From positions 1-32,595 of the forward strand of contig CALXFT010000025.1 in NCBI GenBank assembly GCA_944387635.1: a DNA stretch of 32,595 bases, in the 5' to 3' direction. The translations under genes and the position numbers were made by a program. The notes under the pieces are model-generated. The model saw nothing but the letters and a program-made list of their open reading frames with translations, searched no databases and was not told the origin of the DNA. Positions 7,840-16,174 of this stretch are shown here, in pieces. How positions within the stretch are numbered: position 1 is the first letter of the stretch; each line of letters begins with the position of its first letter. The DNA comes from an uncultured Oscillospiraceae bacterium. GTDB taxonomy: Bacteria; Bacillota; Clostridia; Oscillospirales; Oscillospiraceae.

Positions 7840-7971
7840 TCAGCGGCTGTTGCGGTTCTGGTTGGCGTTCTGGGTCTTGTTGGAATTCTGGTTCTGGTTG
7901 TTGTTCTGATTCTGGTTCTGGCTGTTGTTCTGGTTCTGAGACTGGGTCTTGTTGGAATTCTGGTTATTCAT
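7840..7971 (-). CDS. Asn/Gln-rich 43-residue peptide, probable spore-specific small protein
   Basis: The ATG at 7971 has GGAGG 8 bases upstream and the stop is at 7840-7842, just before a strong terminator. The product has no long hydrophobic stretch and consists almost wholly of Asn, Gln, Ser, Lys, Thr and Arg; the block NQNSNKTQ occurs twice, at residues 3-10 and 27-34. It follows spoVAD-spoVAE by 60 bp on the same strand, so it is probably made in the forespore. The composition resembles gamma-type small acid-soluble spore proteins, which are Gln/Asn-rich and serve as an amino-acid store, but it lacks their germination protease site as far as I can see. Function is inference from context. 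Confidence 0.7.
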   Translation of the reverse strand: MNNQNSNKTQSQNQNNSQNQNQNNNQNQNSNKTQNANQNRNSR

Positions 7972-8031
7972 GGTCGGTTCCTCCACATGTTTTTCTCACG
8001 GCCTTGCCGCGATCATAGCTTTCCCAGCTTT

Positions 8032-8403
8032 TCAAGATTTATCCTTGGCTTTGAACACAAGGGCGGCCAGAAGACCTGCCATTATGGCGGCGGTGATCCC
8101 ACCGGCGGAGGCCTTCAGACCGCCGGTAAAGATCCCAAGAAATCCGTCCTCGGCCACGGCCTCCCGGACGCCCTTGGCCAGGGTGCTGCCGAAGCCGGTC
8201 AGGGGAACGGTGGCGCCGGCGCCTCCGAGTTCAATCAGAGGTTCGTAGAGCCCCAGGGCGCCCAGCAGGACCCCGGTTACTACATAGCCCACCAGTATCC
8301 TGGCGGGGGTCAGCTTGGTCTTGTCTATGAGGAGCTGGCCGATCAGGCACAGAAGCCCGCCGGTGAGAAATGCCTTTGCGTAATCCAATATGATTTGTGT
8401 CAT
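8032..8403 (-). CDS. spoVAE: Stage V sporulation protein AE
   Basis: The 123-residue membrane protein is part of the SpoVA channel complex in the spore inner membrane, which moves dipicolinic acid into the forespore and out at germination. It has about four hydrophobic segments, with family landmarks FLTGGLLCLIGQLLIDKT, ARILVGYVVTGVLLGALGLY, GAGATVPLTGFGSTLAKGV and GFLGIFTGGLKASAGGI. The ATG at 8403 overlaps the spoVAD stop codon (ATGA), so the two are translationally coupled. An in-frame extension upstream to 9150 runs through spoVAD in another frame and is not real. Confidence 0.95.
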   Translation of the reverse strand: MTQIILDYAKAFLTGGLLCLIGQLLIDKTKLTPARILVGYVVTGVLLGALGLYEPLIELGGAGATVPLTGFGSTLAKGVREAVAEDGFLGIFTGGLKASAGGITAAIMAGLLAALVFKAKDKS

Positions 8404-9419
8404 ACTCTGCCTCCCGTAATACAGACCCCGTGACAGACTCCGGGAATGGGCAGCCCCTGTTGGGTGGATGTGGGGGAGAGAAGGGCTCCGGTTCCGCAGA
8501 ACAGGATTTTTTTCAGCTTTCCGGTTTTCAATTCCCCCAGCAGGTGGCCGCACAGGGCAATGGCGCTGCAGCCGCAGCCGGAGCCTCCCGCGTGGACGTC
8601 CTGCTTTGCAGTGTCGAATACCAGGGTGCCGCAGTCCACCAGCTTTCCACCTAGACTGACTCCGTCCCGGCGGGCCAGCTCCAGCAGAAGCTCCTTGCCC
8701 ACCTGGCCCAGGTCCCCTGTGACGATCCGGTCGAAATCCTCCGGACCGGTCTTCAGATCCTCGAAGTGAGCCCGGATGGTGTCGTAGGCGGCGGGGGCCA
8801 TGGCAGCGCCCATGTTGTTGGCGTCCTGGATTCCCAGGTCTGTGACCGTGCCGATGGTGCAGGCGGTGATCCTGGGGCCGGAGCCGGAATCGCAGACCAG
8901 AGCCGCACCGGAGCCGGTGACGGTCCACTGAGACGTAGGCGTCCGCTGCCCGCCGTAGCCCAGGGGGAACCGGTACTGCCGTTCCGAGGAGGCAAAGTGA
9001 GACGAGGTCATGGCAACCACTCTGTGCGCAAAGCCGCCGCCGACTGCCATGGTGGACAGGAGCAGGCTCTCGGCCATGGTGGAGCAGGCGCCGTATAGCC
9101 CTAAGTGGGGGATATGGCTGTTTCGCAGGGTGAAGGAGGAGCCGATGCACTGGTTCAGCAGGTCCCCGGAGAATACCAGGTCAATGTCCGACCGGGACAG
9201 GCCGGATTTCTCGATCAGCTTGTTCAATGCCTGCTGCTGCATATGCTTTTCTGCCTGTTCCCATGTCTTTTGCCCGAAATAGGTGTCCGAACTTTTGATA
9301 TCGAAGGTGTGGCCCAGCGGCCCTTCGGACTCCTTCTTGCCAGCGACGCTGGCCCAGGCGGTGATGACCGGCGGAACTTCCGGAACAAAGCTCTGCCGGC
9401 CCCGTTTTCGATCTGTCAT
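8400..9419 (-). CDS. spoVAD: Stage V sporulation protein AD
   Basis: The 339-residue soluble, thiolase-fold protein binds dipicolinic acid as part of the SpoVA complex. Landmarks are the early GKKESEGPLGHTFD, DLVFSGDLLNQCIGSSFTLR, GLYGACSTMAESL, VVAMTSSHFASSERQYRFPL, and late SGCGCSAIALCGHLL. Length matches the family. I chose the ATG at 9419, with AAAGGA about 10 bases upstream; the frame stays open further up but runs into the non-coding repeat at 9528-9690. A sigma-G-like promoter is at 9470-9498. spoVAC, normally just upstream, is absent here and may be elsewhere in the genome. Confidence 0.95.
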   Translation of the reverse strand: MTDRKRGRQSFVPEVPPVITAWASVAGKKESEGPLGHTFDIKSSDTYFGQKTWEQAEKHMQQQALNKLIEKSGLSRSDIDLVFSGDLLNQCIGSSFTLRNSHIPHLGLYGACSTMAESLLLSTMAVGGGFAHRVVAMTSSHFASSERQYRFPLGYGGQRTPTSQWTVTGSGAALVCDSGSGPRITACTIGTVTDLGIQDANNMGAAMAPAAYDTIRAHFEDLKTGPEDFDRIVTGDLGQVGKELLLELARRDGVSLGGKLVDCGTLVFDTAKQDVHAGGSGCGCSAIALCGHLLGELKTGKLKKILFCGTGALLSPTSTQQGLPIPGVCHGVCITGGRV

Positions 9420-9469
9420 AGATGCACCATCCTTTTCTTTTGGGCGATGCTGCCCCTTTCCGCTGGAAA

Positions 9470-9498
9470 TAGTATGCGCACTCTTGCATTTGCCATTC
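9470..9498 (-). promoter_or_regulatory. Sigma-G-like forespore promoter for spoVAD-spoVAE
   Basis: On the minus strand CATACTA (9470-9476) matches the sigma-G -10 consensus and is preceded, 17 bp away, by GAATG (9494-9498), a reasonable -35. SpoVA operons are classic sigma-G targets, which supports the call. Confidence 0.7.
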
Positions 9499-9527
9499 CC
9501 ATGGGGTATCATAAGGAAAAAATCTTG

Positions 9528-9690
9528 GGAACCCTGAATCAATGGTCTTTGGCGGAATGCCGGATGGAAAGCCCCATCCGCGCAGTTGAAACAAGCGGGA
9601 AGTACATACAGGATTCCGCCGCTTTTTGAACGTTCGGCTGCGCCAAAATCTCCCGGCATCCGCTCCTGCCGATTTCATCAGAGCTTCCCT
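9528..9690 (+). repeat. Structured intergenic repeat, copy B
   Basis: Second copy of the element at 1881-2033. Its inner hairpin pairs GGATG (9562-9566) with CATCC (9575-9579). At the position where copy A has a C-G pair, copy B has T-A, and the next-inner C-C mismatch of A is G-C here, so both members of a base pair changed while pairing was kept. It ends 11 bp before the ribosome site of the acetyltransferase gene and lies in the divergent gap after the spoVAD promoter. Confidence 0.7.
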
Positions 9691-9716
9691 TGAAATCACG
9701 AAAAAAGGAGAACCCC

Positions 9717-10217
9717 ATGGAATACACCATCCGCCCTGCCCTGCAGGAAGATATGGACCGGATACTGGAAATTTACGCCTCTGCCAGAGCCTTTATGGCT
9801 GCCCGGGGAAATCCGGGCCAGTGGGGGACCACGCGGCCGTCCAAAGAGCGGCTGGAGGCGGACATTGAGGCAGGGGATCTGTATGTGGTTTTGGGCAGGG
9901 GAGAGATCCATGGGGTCTTCGCCTTCCTGACAGGCCCCGATCCCACCTATCAGCGGATTTACGGCGGGGCCTGGCGGTATGACCTTCCCTACGGCGTGCT
10001 GCACCGGGTGGCGGGAGACGGCAGCGGCGGAATCTTTCGGGCGATCTTCGCCTTTGCCTCGGCGCGGAGCGGCTATCTGCGCATTGACACCCACCGGGAC
10101 AATCTGCCCATGCGCCGGGCGGTCCAAAGGGCGGGCTTCCGGGAGTGCGGTGTGATCCTGACAGACGACGGAACACCCAGGCTGGCCTACGACTGGCGGA
10201 AAGAATTCGCTGAATAA
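9717..10217 (+). CDS. GNAT-family N-acetyltransferase
   Basis: The 166-residue protein transfers an acetyl group from acetyl-CoA to an unknown amine. It begins with the typical MEYTIRPALQEDMDRILEIYASAR, contains AGDLYVVLGRGEIHGVFAFL as the core strands, IFRAIFAFASARSGYLRID near the CoA-binding region and ends with LPMRRAVQRAGFRECGVI, the common C-terminal motif. The ATG at 9717 follows AAGGAG by 6 bases. It is divergent from spoVAD and stands alone; no substrate is suggested by context. Confidence 0.9.
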   Translation: MEYTIRPALQEDMDRILEIYASARAFMAARGNPGQWGTTRPSKERLEADIEAGDLYVVLGRGEIHGVFAFLTGPDPTYQRIYGGAWRYDLPYGVLHRVAGDGSGGIFRAIFAFASARSGYLRIDTHRDNLPMRRAVQRAGFRECGVILTDDGTPRLAYDWRKEFAE

Positions 10218-10328
10218 TGCGGATTCTCTTTATAAAGATATTTATTAGAGATGTATATTCAGTAGCGCCGAAAAGCGATGCCTTATTGATTAGATTAAAG
10301 ATTTACATCAAGAAACAGCATAAAAATC

Positions 10329-10355
10329 AGCCGTCACGCGTTTCGCGTGACGGCT
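10329..10355 (-). terminator. Intrinsic terminator between convergent genes
   Basis: A perfect 12-bp stem (AGCCGTCACGCG and its complement) with a 3-nt loop. On the minus strand it is followed by GATTTTTAT, so it mainly ends the NlpC/P60 transcript, 13 bp beyond that stop codon. The rest of the 10218-10367 gap is AT-rich and shows nothing else. Confidence 0.85.
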
Positions 10356-10367
10356 TCGATATATTTG

Positions 10368-11369
10368 TCAGCCCATTCTCCGGGCGCCGTAGTAGTGGTT
10401 GGCCCAGTAGCCGCTGGTCAGGTCGGAGTAGGAGACCGTGGAGCGGGAATTGGGGGAATGGATGAATTGCCCGCCGCCGGCATAGATGCCAACATGGGAA
10501 ATTCCGCTGCCATATGTATTGGCAAAGAAGACGATGTCACCGGGCTGGAGCTGGGATTTTGCCACATAGACACCCTGCTGATACTGACTGGCGGCGGTCC
10601 GGTAGGGGGAATACCCCACCTGCTTGAGCACATAGTAGACAAAACCCGAGCAGTCAAAGCCGCTGGGGGAAGCGCCGCCGTTGACGTAGGGGACGCCCAG
10701 ATACTTCCTGGCCTCCGCCAGAATCGCGGCGCCGGAAGCGCCGGAGCCTTCCTGGGAGGAATCGGAGGAAGCCGACGACTGGCTGCCGTTCAGAGCGGCC
10801 GCGCTGGGAGCTACACCGGTGGACTTGCCCAGGCGGTAGAACTTCGGCGTGTTGGAAGACGCCCGATTCTCATAGGGGAATTCTGTCAGCTCCAGGTAGT
10901 CGCTGCGGATGTAGCAGATCTTGTCCCCGTAGATGACCTTGTACCAGCCGTTGTTCAGGCCCAGGATGTAGCACTTGTCTCCCTTGTCGGCCCTTGCCAC
11001 CACGCTGTAGCCGGTGGAGGGGCCGGAACGGAGATTGACACCGCTGCCGGAGACTTTGCCGTAGCCCAGCTCCGCGTTTTCACGGGTGAGCACGTCCAGA
11101 TAGTCCCGGTGCATGTAGCCTTCCTGGAGATTGTAAATGACCTTGTACCACTCCCCCTCCTGGCTGACCACCACCACGCATTCGTCGTCATAGGCCGTTG
11201 CCAGGACAGAGGAATTTGTGGAAGGTTGGCTGCGCAGGCGCAGGGAAGTGGCGTCCACAAAACCGATGCCATACATGGTAACGCCGGCAGCGGACGCGGG
11301 AAGAATCAGAGCGGCGGCGGACAGAGCCAGCGCCAGAGTCAGGGTGAACAGTCTTCGTGCGATCTTCAT
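10368..11369 (-). CDS. Secreted NlpC/P60 peptidoglycan hydrolase with two SH3 domains
   Basis: The 333-residue protein has a signal peptide (MKIARRLFTLTLALALSAAA, cleavage near ASA-AG at about residue 28) and two bacterial SH3 domains (about 37-95 and 107-162), each with the LRLRSQPST/NLRSGPST and WYKVIY landmarks. A Ser/Gly-rich linker (about 190-215) precedes a C-terminal NlpC/P60 endopeptidase. The catalytic Cys is Cys240 in FDCSGFVYYV, with His292 (ISHVGIY) and His304 (FIHSPN). Such enzymes cut the D-Glu to diamino acid bond in stem peptides during wall remodelling. A strong hairpin lies in its leader (11397-11425). Confidence 0.93.
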   Translation of the reverse strand: MKIARRLFTLTLALALSAAALILPASAAGVTMYGIGFVDATSLRLRSQPSTNSSVLATAYDDECVVVVSQEGEWYKVIYNLQEGYMHRDYLDVLTRENAELGYGKVSGSGVNLRSGPSTGYSVVARADKGDKCYILGLNNGWYKVIYGDKICYIRSDYLELTEFPYENRASSNTPKFYRLGKSTGVAPSAAALNGSQSSASSDSSQEGSGASGAAILAEARKYLGVPYVNGGASPSGFDCSGFVYYVLKQVGYSPYRTAASQYQQGVYVAKSQLQPGDIVFFANTYGSGISHVGIYAGGGQFIHSPNSRSTVSYSDLTSGYWANHYYGARRMG

Positions 11370-11396
11370 ACTTGTTTAAGCCTCCGTATTTAATGG

Positions 11397-11425
11397 GGCA
11401 GTTCCTTCCGTTCTGCGGAACTGCC
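11397..11425 (-). promoter_or_regulatory. Leader hairpin upstream of the NlpC/P60 gene
   Basis: GGCAGTTCC and GGAACTGCC form a perfect 9-bp stem with an 11-nt loop, about 30 bp before the start codon and without a T-run after it. A longer GC-rich imperfect structure lies just upstream (about 11427-11465). It could end read-through from the gene at 11515 or affect expression. I could not match it to a known riboswitch. Confidence 0.45.
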
Positions 11426-11514
11426 AGGCCCCGTCCGCCCTCCGGGAAAGACCGGAAGGCCGGGGACGCGCCTCTCAGGTGAAGGCAGCGCCCCGGGGCA
11501 CAGGTCCGGTCAGG

Positions 11515-11805
11515 TTATTTCCCTGCCAGAGCCCGCTCCAGCCACACACAGCCCAGGTCCAGGGCGGTGTAGAAGCCGTCTTTTTCGCTTTTCTTCGCGA
11601 TCCGGTCCCGGCCTCTCGCGGCGGGATCGGTCAGCTGAAGCTGAACGGACACACGGGTCGCCAGGTCCAGATCACCGACCTTTTTGGTCTCCAGGATCTG
11701 GAGCATGACGATGTGGCTGTCAGCCATAGAGCCGTAATACACAATGTTGTCCTTGCGCATCAGCGGACGTCCTTTATACATGAGAACTGCACGTTCGTCA
11801 GCCAT
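11515..11805 (-). CDS. Conserved small protein of unknown function
   Basis: The 96-residue cytoplasmic protein starts MADERAVLMYKGRPLMRKDN and contains IVYYGSMADSHIVMLQILET, a beta-rich core, then a charged segment and an amphipathic C-terminus (ALDLGCVWLERALAG). The pattern looks like a small protein found widely in clostridial genomes, but I cannot attach a function. The ATG at 11805 has AGGAGGT 8 bases upstream. It has its own sigma-A promoter at 11838-11866 with a palindrome across the -10 region. Confidence 0.75.
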   Translation of the reverse strand: MADERAVLMYKGRPLMRKDNIVYYGSMADSHIVMLQILETKKVGDLDLATRVSVQLQLTDPAARGRDRIAKKSEKDGFYTALDLGCVWLERALAGK

Positions 11806-11837
11806 GAAAGATACCTCCTGTGCAAAAATGTAATCAG

Positions 11838-11866
11838 ATTGTAACATGTTGTTACGATAAAGTCAA
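11838..11866 (-). promoter_or_regulatory. Sigma-A promoter with palindromic operator candidate
   Basis: Minus strand TTGACT (11861-11866), a 17-bp spacer and TACAAT (11838-11843). The palindrome GTAACA-TGT-TGTTAC (11841-11855) overlaps the -10 and the spacer, a classic place for a repressor. The gap 11867-12010 shows no further feature. Confidence 0.75.
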
Positions 11867-12010
11867 GCATTTCTTAAGGAAATCCAAAGATTCCCCAGAA
11901 TTTGGCGACTTTTTCTTTAAATGAAATGAAAAATGCCTGAGACGGAAGCAAACAGTATGAGATTGTCAAGGTACATTCGCCCACCTTTCAGGGCGTGGAA
12001 GGAGCTTTGG

Positions 12011-12050
12011 CAAAAACAAGAGGCCTTTGCGGAAAGCAAAAGCCTCTTGG
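12011..12050 (-). terminator. Intrinsic terminator of ireB
   Basis: On the minus strand AAGAGGCTTTTGC pairs with GCAAAGGCCTCTT (one mismatch) and is followed by GTTTTTG, 8 bp after the ireB stop codon. Confidence 0.88.
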
Positions 12051-12057
12051 CTTTGGG

Positions 12058-12312
12058 TCAATCCTCCGCGAACAGATAGTCACGGATGAGCACCTGCATC
12101 AGTTCATCACGGTCGATTTTGCAGATCAGGCTTCTCGCGCCGTTGTAGTTGGTGATGTAGGTGGGGTCCTCGGTCAGCAGGTACCCGACGATCTGGTTGA
12201 TGGGATTGTAGCCTTTTTCGGTCAGGGCTTCATACACAGTCCGGAGAATGCGCCGCATGCTCTCTTTGTCTTCCGTGGGTACGGTAAACTTTTGTGTGCT
12301 CTGATCCATCAT
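12058..12312 (-). CDS. ireB: IreB family (UPF0297) regulatory phosphoprotein
   Basis: The 84-residue protein matches the family throughout: an N-terminal Thr-rich segment ([15 protein letters not shown]), then [40 protein letters not shown] and [19 protein letters not shown]. In Enterococcus IreB is phosphorylated on N-terminal Thr residues by the PASTA kinase IreK and restrains cephalosporin resistance. Start is the first of two ATGs at 12310-12312, behind GGAGGG. In many Firmicutes it sits beside ruvX (yqgF) and a UPF0473 gene; here it stands alone with its own promoter and terminator. Confidence 0.93.
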   Translation of the reverse strand: MMDQSTQKFTVPTEDKESMRRILRTVYEALTEKGYNPINQIVGYLLTEDPTYITNYNGARSLICKIDRDELMQVLIRDYLFAED

Positions 12313-12345
12313 GGTATTCACCCTCCTATCTCTGAGAATATAGTC

Positions 12346-12374
12346 ATTATAACCGAAATGTCCGGCAGTGTAAA
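12346..12374 (-). promoter_or_regulatory. Sigma-A promoter of ireB
   Basis: Minus strand TTTACA (12369-12374), 17-bp spacer, TATAAT (12346-12351), 33 bp before the start codon and 50 bp after the pheT stop. Confidence 0.85.
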
Positions 12375-12424
12375 GTCCTGAAAGTGGAATTTTTTGTGAA
12401 TCCGCGCATACGGCGGAAACGGGG

Positions 12425-14812
12425 TCATCTCAGGTCGGCGTCCAGACGCTCCTTCACGGCGGTCAGGATCCTGTTGACCACGCCTTCGGAGTCCGCGTCG
12501 GTCAGGGTCCGGTCGTCGGCGCGCAGCTCCAGGGAGAAGGCCATGCTCTTGCGGCCCTCAGCCACACCGGGACCGCGGTAGATGTCGAACAGCTTCACGC
12601 TGCGCAGCAGCTTCCCGGCGGCGGCGGCGATTACGTCCTCGGCCTGGGCTGCGGTGACTGCCTCGGGGCATACCAGCGCCAGGTCGCGGCTGACCGTAGG
12701 ATACTTGGACAGGGGGGTGTAGGTGGCGTCGGGGAGCCGGTAGTTCATGAGCTTGGTGAAGTCCAACTCGGCGCAGTAGATGTCCATGTCCATTCCGTAG
12801 TTTTTGGCGGTCAGAGGATGGATCTGGCCGAAAACGCCCACTTCCTCACCGTCGATGGAGAGGCTGGCGCAGCGGCCGGGATGGTAGCTGCGGTTGTCCT
12901 TCACGGCGGTGCAGCGGGGCTTTTTCAGCCGCAGACCGGCGAAGAGCGCCTCGATCTCGCCCTTCAGGGTGAAGAAGTTCTCATTGGTGCCGTAGGTACC
13001 CAGGACCAGAATCTTGGGCTCCTGGGGAAGGACCTGACCCTCGGCGGGCAGGTAGATCTTGGCCAGCTCATAGAGCTTCACGGCCTTGTTGTGGTAGGCG
13101 TTGTTCCGGCCCAGGATCTCCAGCATGGAGGGCAGGGCGGTGGTGCGCATGATGGAGGTGGACTCGCCCAGGGGATTCTGAATCCGCAGGGCATCGCGCA
13201 GGGGGGAATCCTGGGGCAGCCGGATCTGATCGAAGATGGCGGGGGAGACGAAGGAGTAGGTGATGATCTCGCTGTAGCCCAGACTCCGGCACAGGCTTCC
13301 GGCCTTGGTCTCCAGCTGCATCTCGGTGGTATAGCCGCCCTGGGTGGAGGTTTTGAACTCGGTGATGGGGATTTCATTATAGCCGTAGGAACGGCCGATC
13401 TCCTCGGCAATGTCTGCCGTCAGGTTCAGGTCCGGCCGGAAGGAGGGTACGTGGATGGTGTCGCCCTCCACGGGGATCTCCAGCAGGCGCAGATAGCGGA
13501 CCATGTCCTCCCGGGAGATGTCGGTGCCCAGAAGCCGGTTGATCTTATCGCATTCCAGAGGCAGTTCCTTGGTCTGGGGAACGTAATTGATCACGTCGAT
13601 GGTGCCGTCCAGCACATCGCCGCAGCCCAGCAGCTCCACCAGCTCGCAGGCCCGCTGCACGGCGGGAATGGTCATCATGGGGTCCAGGTTCTTCTCGAAC
13701 TTGCCGGAGGCCTCGGTCCGCATGCCCAGAGCCAGAGCGGTCTGGCGGATGGAGGTGCCGTCGAAGTTGGCGGACTCGAAGACCACCATGGTGGTGTCGT
13801 CCAAGATTTCGGAGTTTTCGCCGCCCATGATGCCCGCCAGGCCGATGGGCTTATTGTCGTCGGCAATGACCAGCATGCCGGCCTTCAGACTGCGCATGTT
13901 GCCGTCCAAGGTGGTCAGGGTCTCGCCTTCCAGGGCCTCCCGGACCACGATCTTCCCGGAGGAGACGTAGCGGTAGTCAAAGGCGTGCATGGGCTGACCG
14001 TACTCCAGCATCACATAGTTGGTGATGTCCACGATGTTGTTGATGGGCCGGACGCCGTTGGCCCGCAGCCGCTGACGCAGCCACTTGGGAGAGGGGGCGA
14101 TTTTCACGTTGGCCACCATCCGGGAGGAGTAACGCTTGCACAGGGCCTCGGCGGGGACCTCCACGTCCAGATAGTCAAAGATCTGGCCCGCGTCACTGCC
14201 CTTGACCAGGGGCTCATGATGCTTCATCTCCATGCCGAAGGCGGCGGCGGACTCCCGGGCCAGGCCGATGATGCTGTAGCAGTCGGGGCGGTTGTTGGTG
14301 ATCTCAAAGTCCACCACAGTGTCGTCGTTGCCGATGACCAGGTTAATGTCCTGGCCAATCTGGCAGTCCTCATCGTTGAGAATCCAGATGCCGTCGGCGA
14401 AGACCCCGGGCAAATCGTTCTGGGTCAGGCCCAGCTCCTGGAAGGAGCAGAGCATGCCGTTGGAGCGTTCTCCACGGAGCTTGCCCTTGGTGATGTGGAC
14501 GCCGCCGGGGAGCCAGGAGTTGTGCAGGGCCACGGGAACCAGGTCGCCGGGATGGACATTCTGCGCGCCGGTGACGATCTGAACCAGAGCCTCCTGCCCC
14601 ACGTCCATCTGACAGATCCACATGTGGTCGGAGTTGGGATGGCGGACCATGGAGTCCACCCGGCCCACCACCACGCCGCGGATCTCGGCGTCCATGCGCT
14701 CGTATGTCTCCACCTTCTGACCGAAGACGGTCATGGTCTCCACATATTCTTTATCGGAAACATGACGCAGGTCAACGTAATCTTCGTTGAGCCATTTTCT
14801 GTTGAGTTTCAT
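12425..14812 (-). CDS. pheT: Phenylalanine-tRNA ligase beta subunit
   Basis: The 795-residue beta chain of the alpha2-beta2 synthetase binds tRNA-Phe and edits mischarged tyrosine. Domains in order: EMAP/OB-type tRNA-binding domain (about 40-155, with [14 protein letters not shown]), B3/B4 editing domain (about 210-390, with [20 protein letters not shown] and [10 protein letters not shown]), B5 domain (about 400-475), the catalytic-like core and a C-terminal FDX-ACB anticodon-binding domain (about 703-795, with [12 protein letters not shown] and [14 protein letters not shown]). Full length. The ATG at 14812 has GGAGG 9 bases upstream, in the 13-bp gap after pheS. Both genes are under the T-box leader upstream of pheS. 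Confidence 0.97.
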   Translation of the reverse strand: MKLNRKWLNEDYVDLRHVSDKEYVETMTVFGQKVETYERMDAEIRGVVVGRVDSMVRHPNSDHMWICQMDVGQEALVQIVTGAQNVHPGDLVPVALHNSWLPGGVHITKGKLRGERSNGMLCSFQELGLTQNDLPGVFADGIWILNDEDCQIGQDINLVIGNDDTVVDFEITNNRPDCYSIIGLARESAAAFGMEMKHHEPLVKGSDAGQIFDYLDVEVPAEALCKRYSSRMVANVKIAPSPKWLRQRLRANGVRPINNIVDITNYVMLEYGQPMHAFDYRYVSSGKIVVREALEGETLTTLDGNMRSLKAGMLVIADDNKPIGLAGIMGGENSEILDDTTMVVFESANFDGTSIRQTALALGMRTEASGKFEKNLDPMMTIPAVQRACELVELLGCGDVLDGTIDVINYVPQTKELPLECDKINRLLGTDISREDMVRYLRLLEIPVEGDTIHVPSFRPDLNLTADIAEEIGRSYGYNEIPITEFKTSTQGGYTTEMQLETKAGSLCRSLGYSEIITYSFVSPAIFDQIRLPQDSPLRDALRIQNPLGESTSIMRTTALPSMLEILGRNNAYHNKAVKLYELAKIYLPAEGQVLPQEPKILVLGTYGTNENFFTLKGEIEALFAGLRLKKPRCTAVKDNRSYHPGRCASLSIDGEEVGVFGQIHPLTAKNYGMDMDIYCAELDFTKLMNYRLPDATYTPLSKYPTVSRDLALVCPEAVTAAQAEDVIAAAAGKLLRSVKLFDIYRGPGVAEGRKSMAFSLELRADDRTLTDADSEGVVNRILTAVKERLDADLR

Positions 14813-14825
14813 TGTACTTTCCTCC

Positions 14826-15869
14826 TTAGAACTGGTTCAGGAACCGGACGTCGTTGTCGAAGATCAGGCGCAGGTCGTTGATCTTCAGACGGCCCATGGC
14901 CGTGCGCTCCAGGCCCATGCCGAAGGCGAAGCCGGAATACTTGTCCGGATCGATGCCGCAGTTTCGCAGGACGTCCGGATGAACCATGCCCGCGCCCAGC
15001 AGCTCGATCCAGCCCTCGCCGTGGCAGGTGGAGCAGACCTGGCCGTCGATCTGGCCGGTGCCGTGGCACTTGTGGCACTGCATGTCCATTTCACAGCTGG
15101 GCTCGGTGAAGGGGAAGTGGTGGGGCCGGAACCGCGTGACGGAATCCACGCCGTAAATCTTGCGCATCATGGTGATCAGAGCGCCCTTCAGGTCCCCCAT
15201 GGTGATGTGCTCGTCCACCACCAGGCCCTCGATCTGATGGAACATGGGGGAGTGGGTGGCGTCGGCCTCGTCCTTGCGGAAGACCCGGCCGGGGGCAAGC
15301 ATGCACAGGGGGGGCTTGTGGTTCTCCATGTAGCGGATCTGCATGGGACTGGTCTGGGTCCGCAGGAGCACGCTGTCGTCGTCGGTGAAGTAGAAGGTGT
15401 CGGAACGGTCCCGGGAGGGGTGGCCTTCCTCAATGTTCAGACGGGTGAAGTTGTAGCTTGCCAGTTCCACTTCGGGGCCGTCCACCACCTGATAGCCCAG
15501 GCCCACGAAGATATCCTTGATTTGCTGGAGCACCTGGTTCATGGGGTGCTGATGGCCCAGACAGACCTCCTGGCCGGGGATGGTCACGTCGATGGCTTCG
15601 GCGGCCAGCTTGGCTTCCAGAACGGCGCTGTCGATCTGAGCCTTCCGCTCCTCCAGCTTCTGCTCGATGGAGGCCCGGACGGAGTTGGCCAGCTGACCCA
15701 TGACAGGCCGCTCCTCGGGGGACAGCTTACCCATCTGCTTCAGCACGGCGGTCAGCTCACCCTTCTTGCCCAGCAGCCGGACCCGCAGCTCATCCAGAGC
15801 GGCCGGGGTGGCGGCGGACTCCAGCGCGTCCAGGGCGCTTTTTTTGATTTGCTCCAATTGTTCTTTCAT
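14826..15869 (-). CDS. pheS: Phenylalanine-tRNA ligase alpha subunit with a zinc-ribbon-like insertion
   Basis: The 347-residue catalytic alpha chain charges tRNA-Phe. An N-terminal coiled coil (about 1-85) binds tRNA, and class II motifs follow: motif 2 as RVFRKDEADATHSPMFHQIE and motif 3 as GFAFGMGLERTAM. Between them lie two CxxC pairs, CHKC (Cys265, Cys268) and CSTC (Cys279, Cys282), each followed by HGTG or HGEG, resembling a DnaJ-type zinc ribbon (nucleotides 15024-15077). Similar cysteine insertions occur in PheS of various Firmicutes. The ATG at 15869 follows AGGAGG by 7 bases; the longer in-frame extension to 15986 lies inside the T-box leader. Confidence 0.97.
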   Translation of the reverse strand: MKEQLEQIKKSALDALESAATPAALDELRVRLLGKKGELTAVLKQMGKLSPEERPVMGQLANSVRASIEQKLEERKAQIDSAVLEAKLAAEAIDVTIPGQEVCLGHQHPMNQVLQQIKDIFVGLGYQVVDGPEVELASYNFTRLNIEEGHPSRDRSDTFYFTDDDSVLLRTQTSPMQIRYMENHKPPLCMLAPGRVFRKDEADATHSPMFHQIEGLVVDEHITMGDLKGALITMMRKIYGVDSVTRFRPHHFPFTEPSCEMDMQCHKCHGTGQIDGQVCSTCHGEGWIELLGAGMVHPDVLRNCGIDPDKYSGFAFGMGLERTAMGRLKINDLRLIFDNDVRFLNQF

Positions 15870-15898
15870 TTTGACTCCTCCTGAAAGGTAACTTACTG

Positions 15899-16170
15899 GG
15901 AAAATGAAAAAGCCCATTTTCCAGAACGCGGGACGAAAGGCAAGCCTTCCGCGGTACCACCCGCGATTCGCTGAAAATGAGCGCACTTTTCGGATGCAGA
16001 CACATCCAAGACCGATAACGAGGTCACACGTCCGTCCCTACTTTTCGTTCAGGCGGCAGCTCCCGGGAGAAAGCCCCACATTGCACCCAAGCGGCTCCCA
16101 CCGTCCCGCTTTCGCTGTAAGGGGAATAAGCCAATGTAAGGCGGCCCGATCCTTGCTTTTTTCGTATCGG
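15899..16170 (-). promoter_or_regulatory. T-box leader of pheS-pheT
   Basis: On the minus strand the T-box core GGGTGGTACCGCGG is at 15949-15962; its last bases pair with the free CCA end of uncharged tRNA. The competing terminator uses GCGGG (15960-15964) with CCCGC (15928-15932) and inner AAGGC/GCCTT, followed by CTTTTTC. Upstream, GGACGGTGGGAGCC (about 16092-16105) resembles the distal part of stem I. A UUC within CTTTCT at about 16068-16073 is a candidate phenylalanine specifier codon. Uncharged tRNA-Phe should promote read-through into pheS-pheT. Boundaries and specifier are inferred. Confidence 0.92.
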
Positions 16171-16174
16171 AGTT

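Noticed and set aside
11370-11514. Riboswitch upstream of the NlpC/P60 gene (c-di-AMP or glycine type)
   Set aside because: Wall hydrolase genes often carry a c-di-AMP switch and the plus strand has CTCTCAGGTGAAGG, which recalls a glycine aptamer. The conserved cores of either class are not present in a consistent order and strand.
12818-14881. A 687-codon open frame opposite pheT
   Set aside because: It is a mirror of pheT caused by high GC and codon bias; it has no ribosome site and its composition (Gly, His, Val, Leu runs) is not protein-like.
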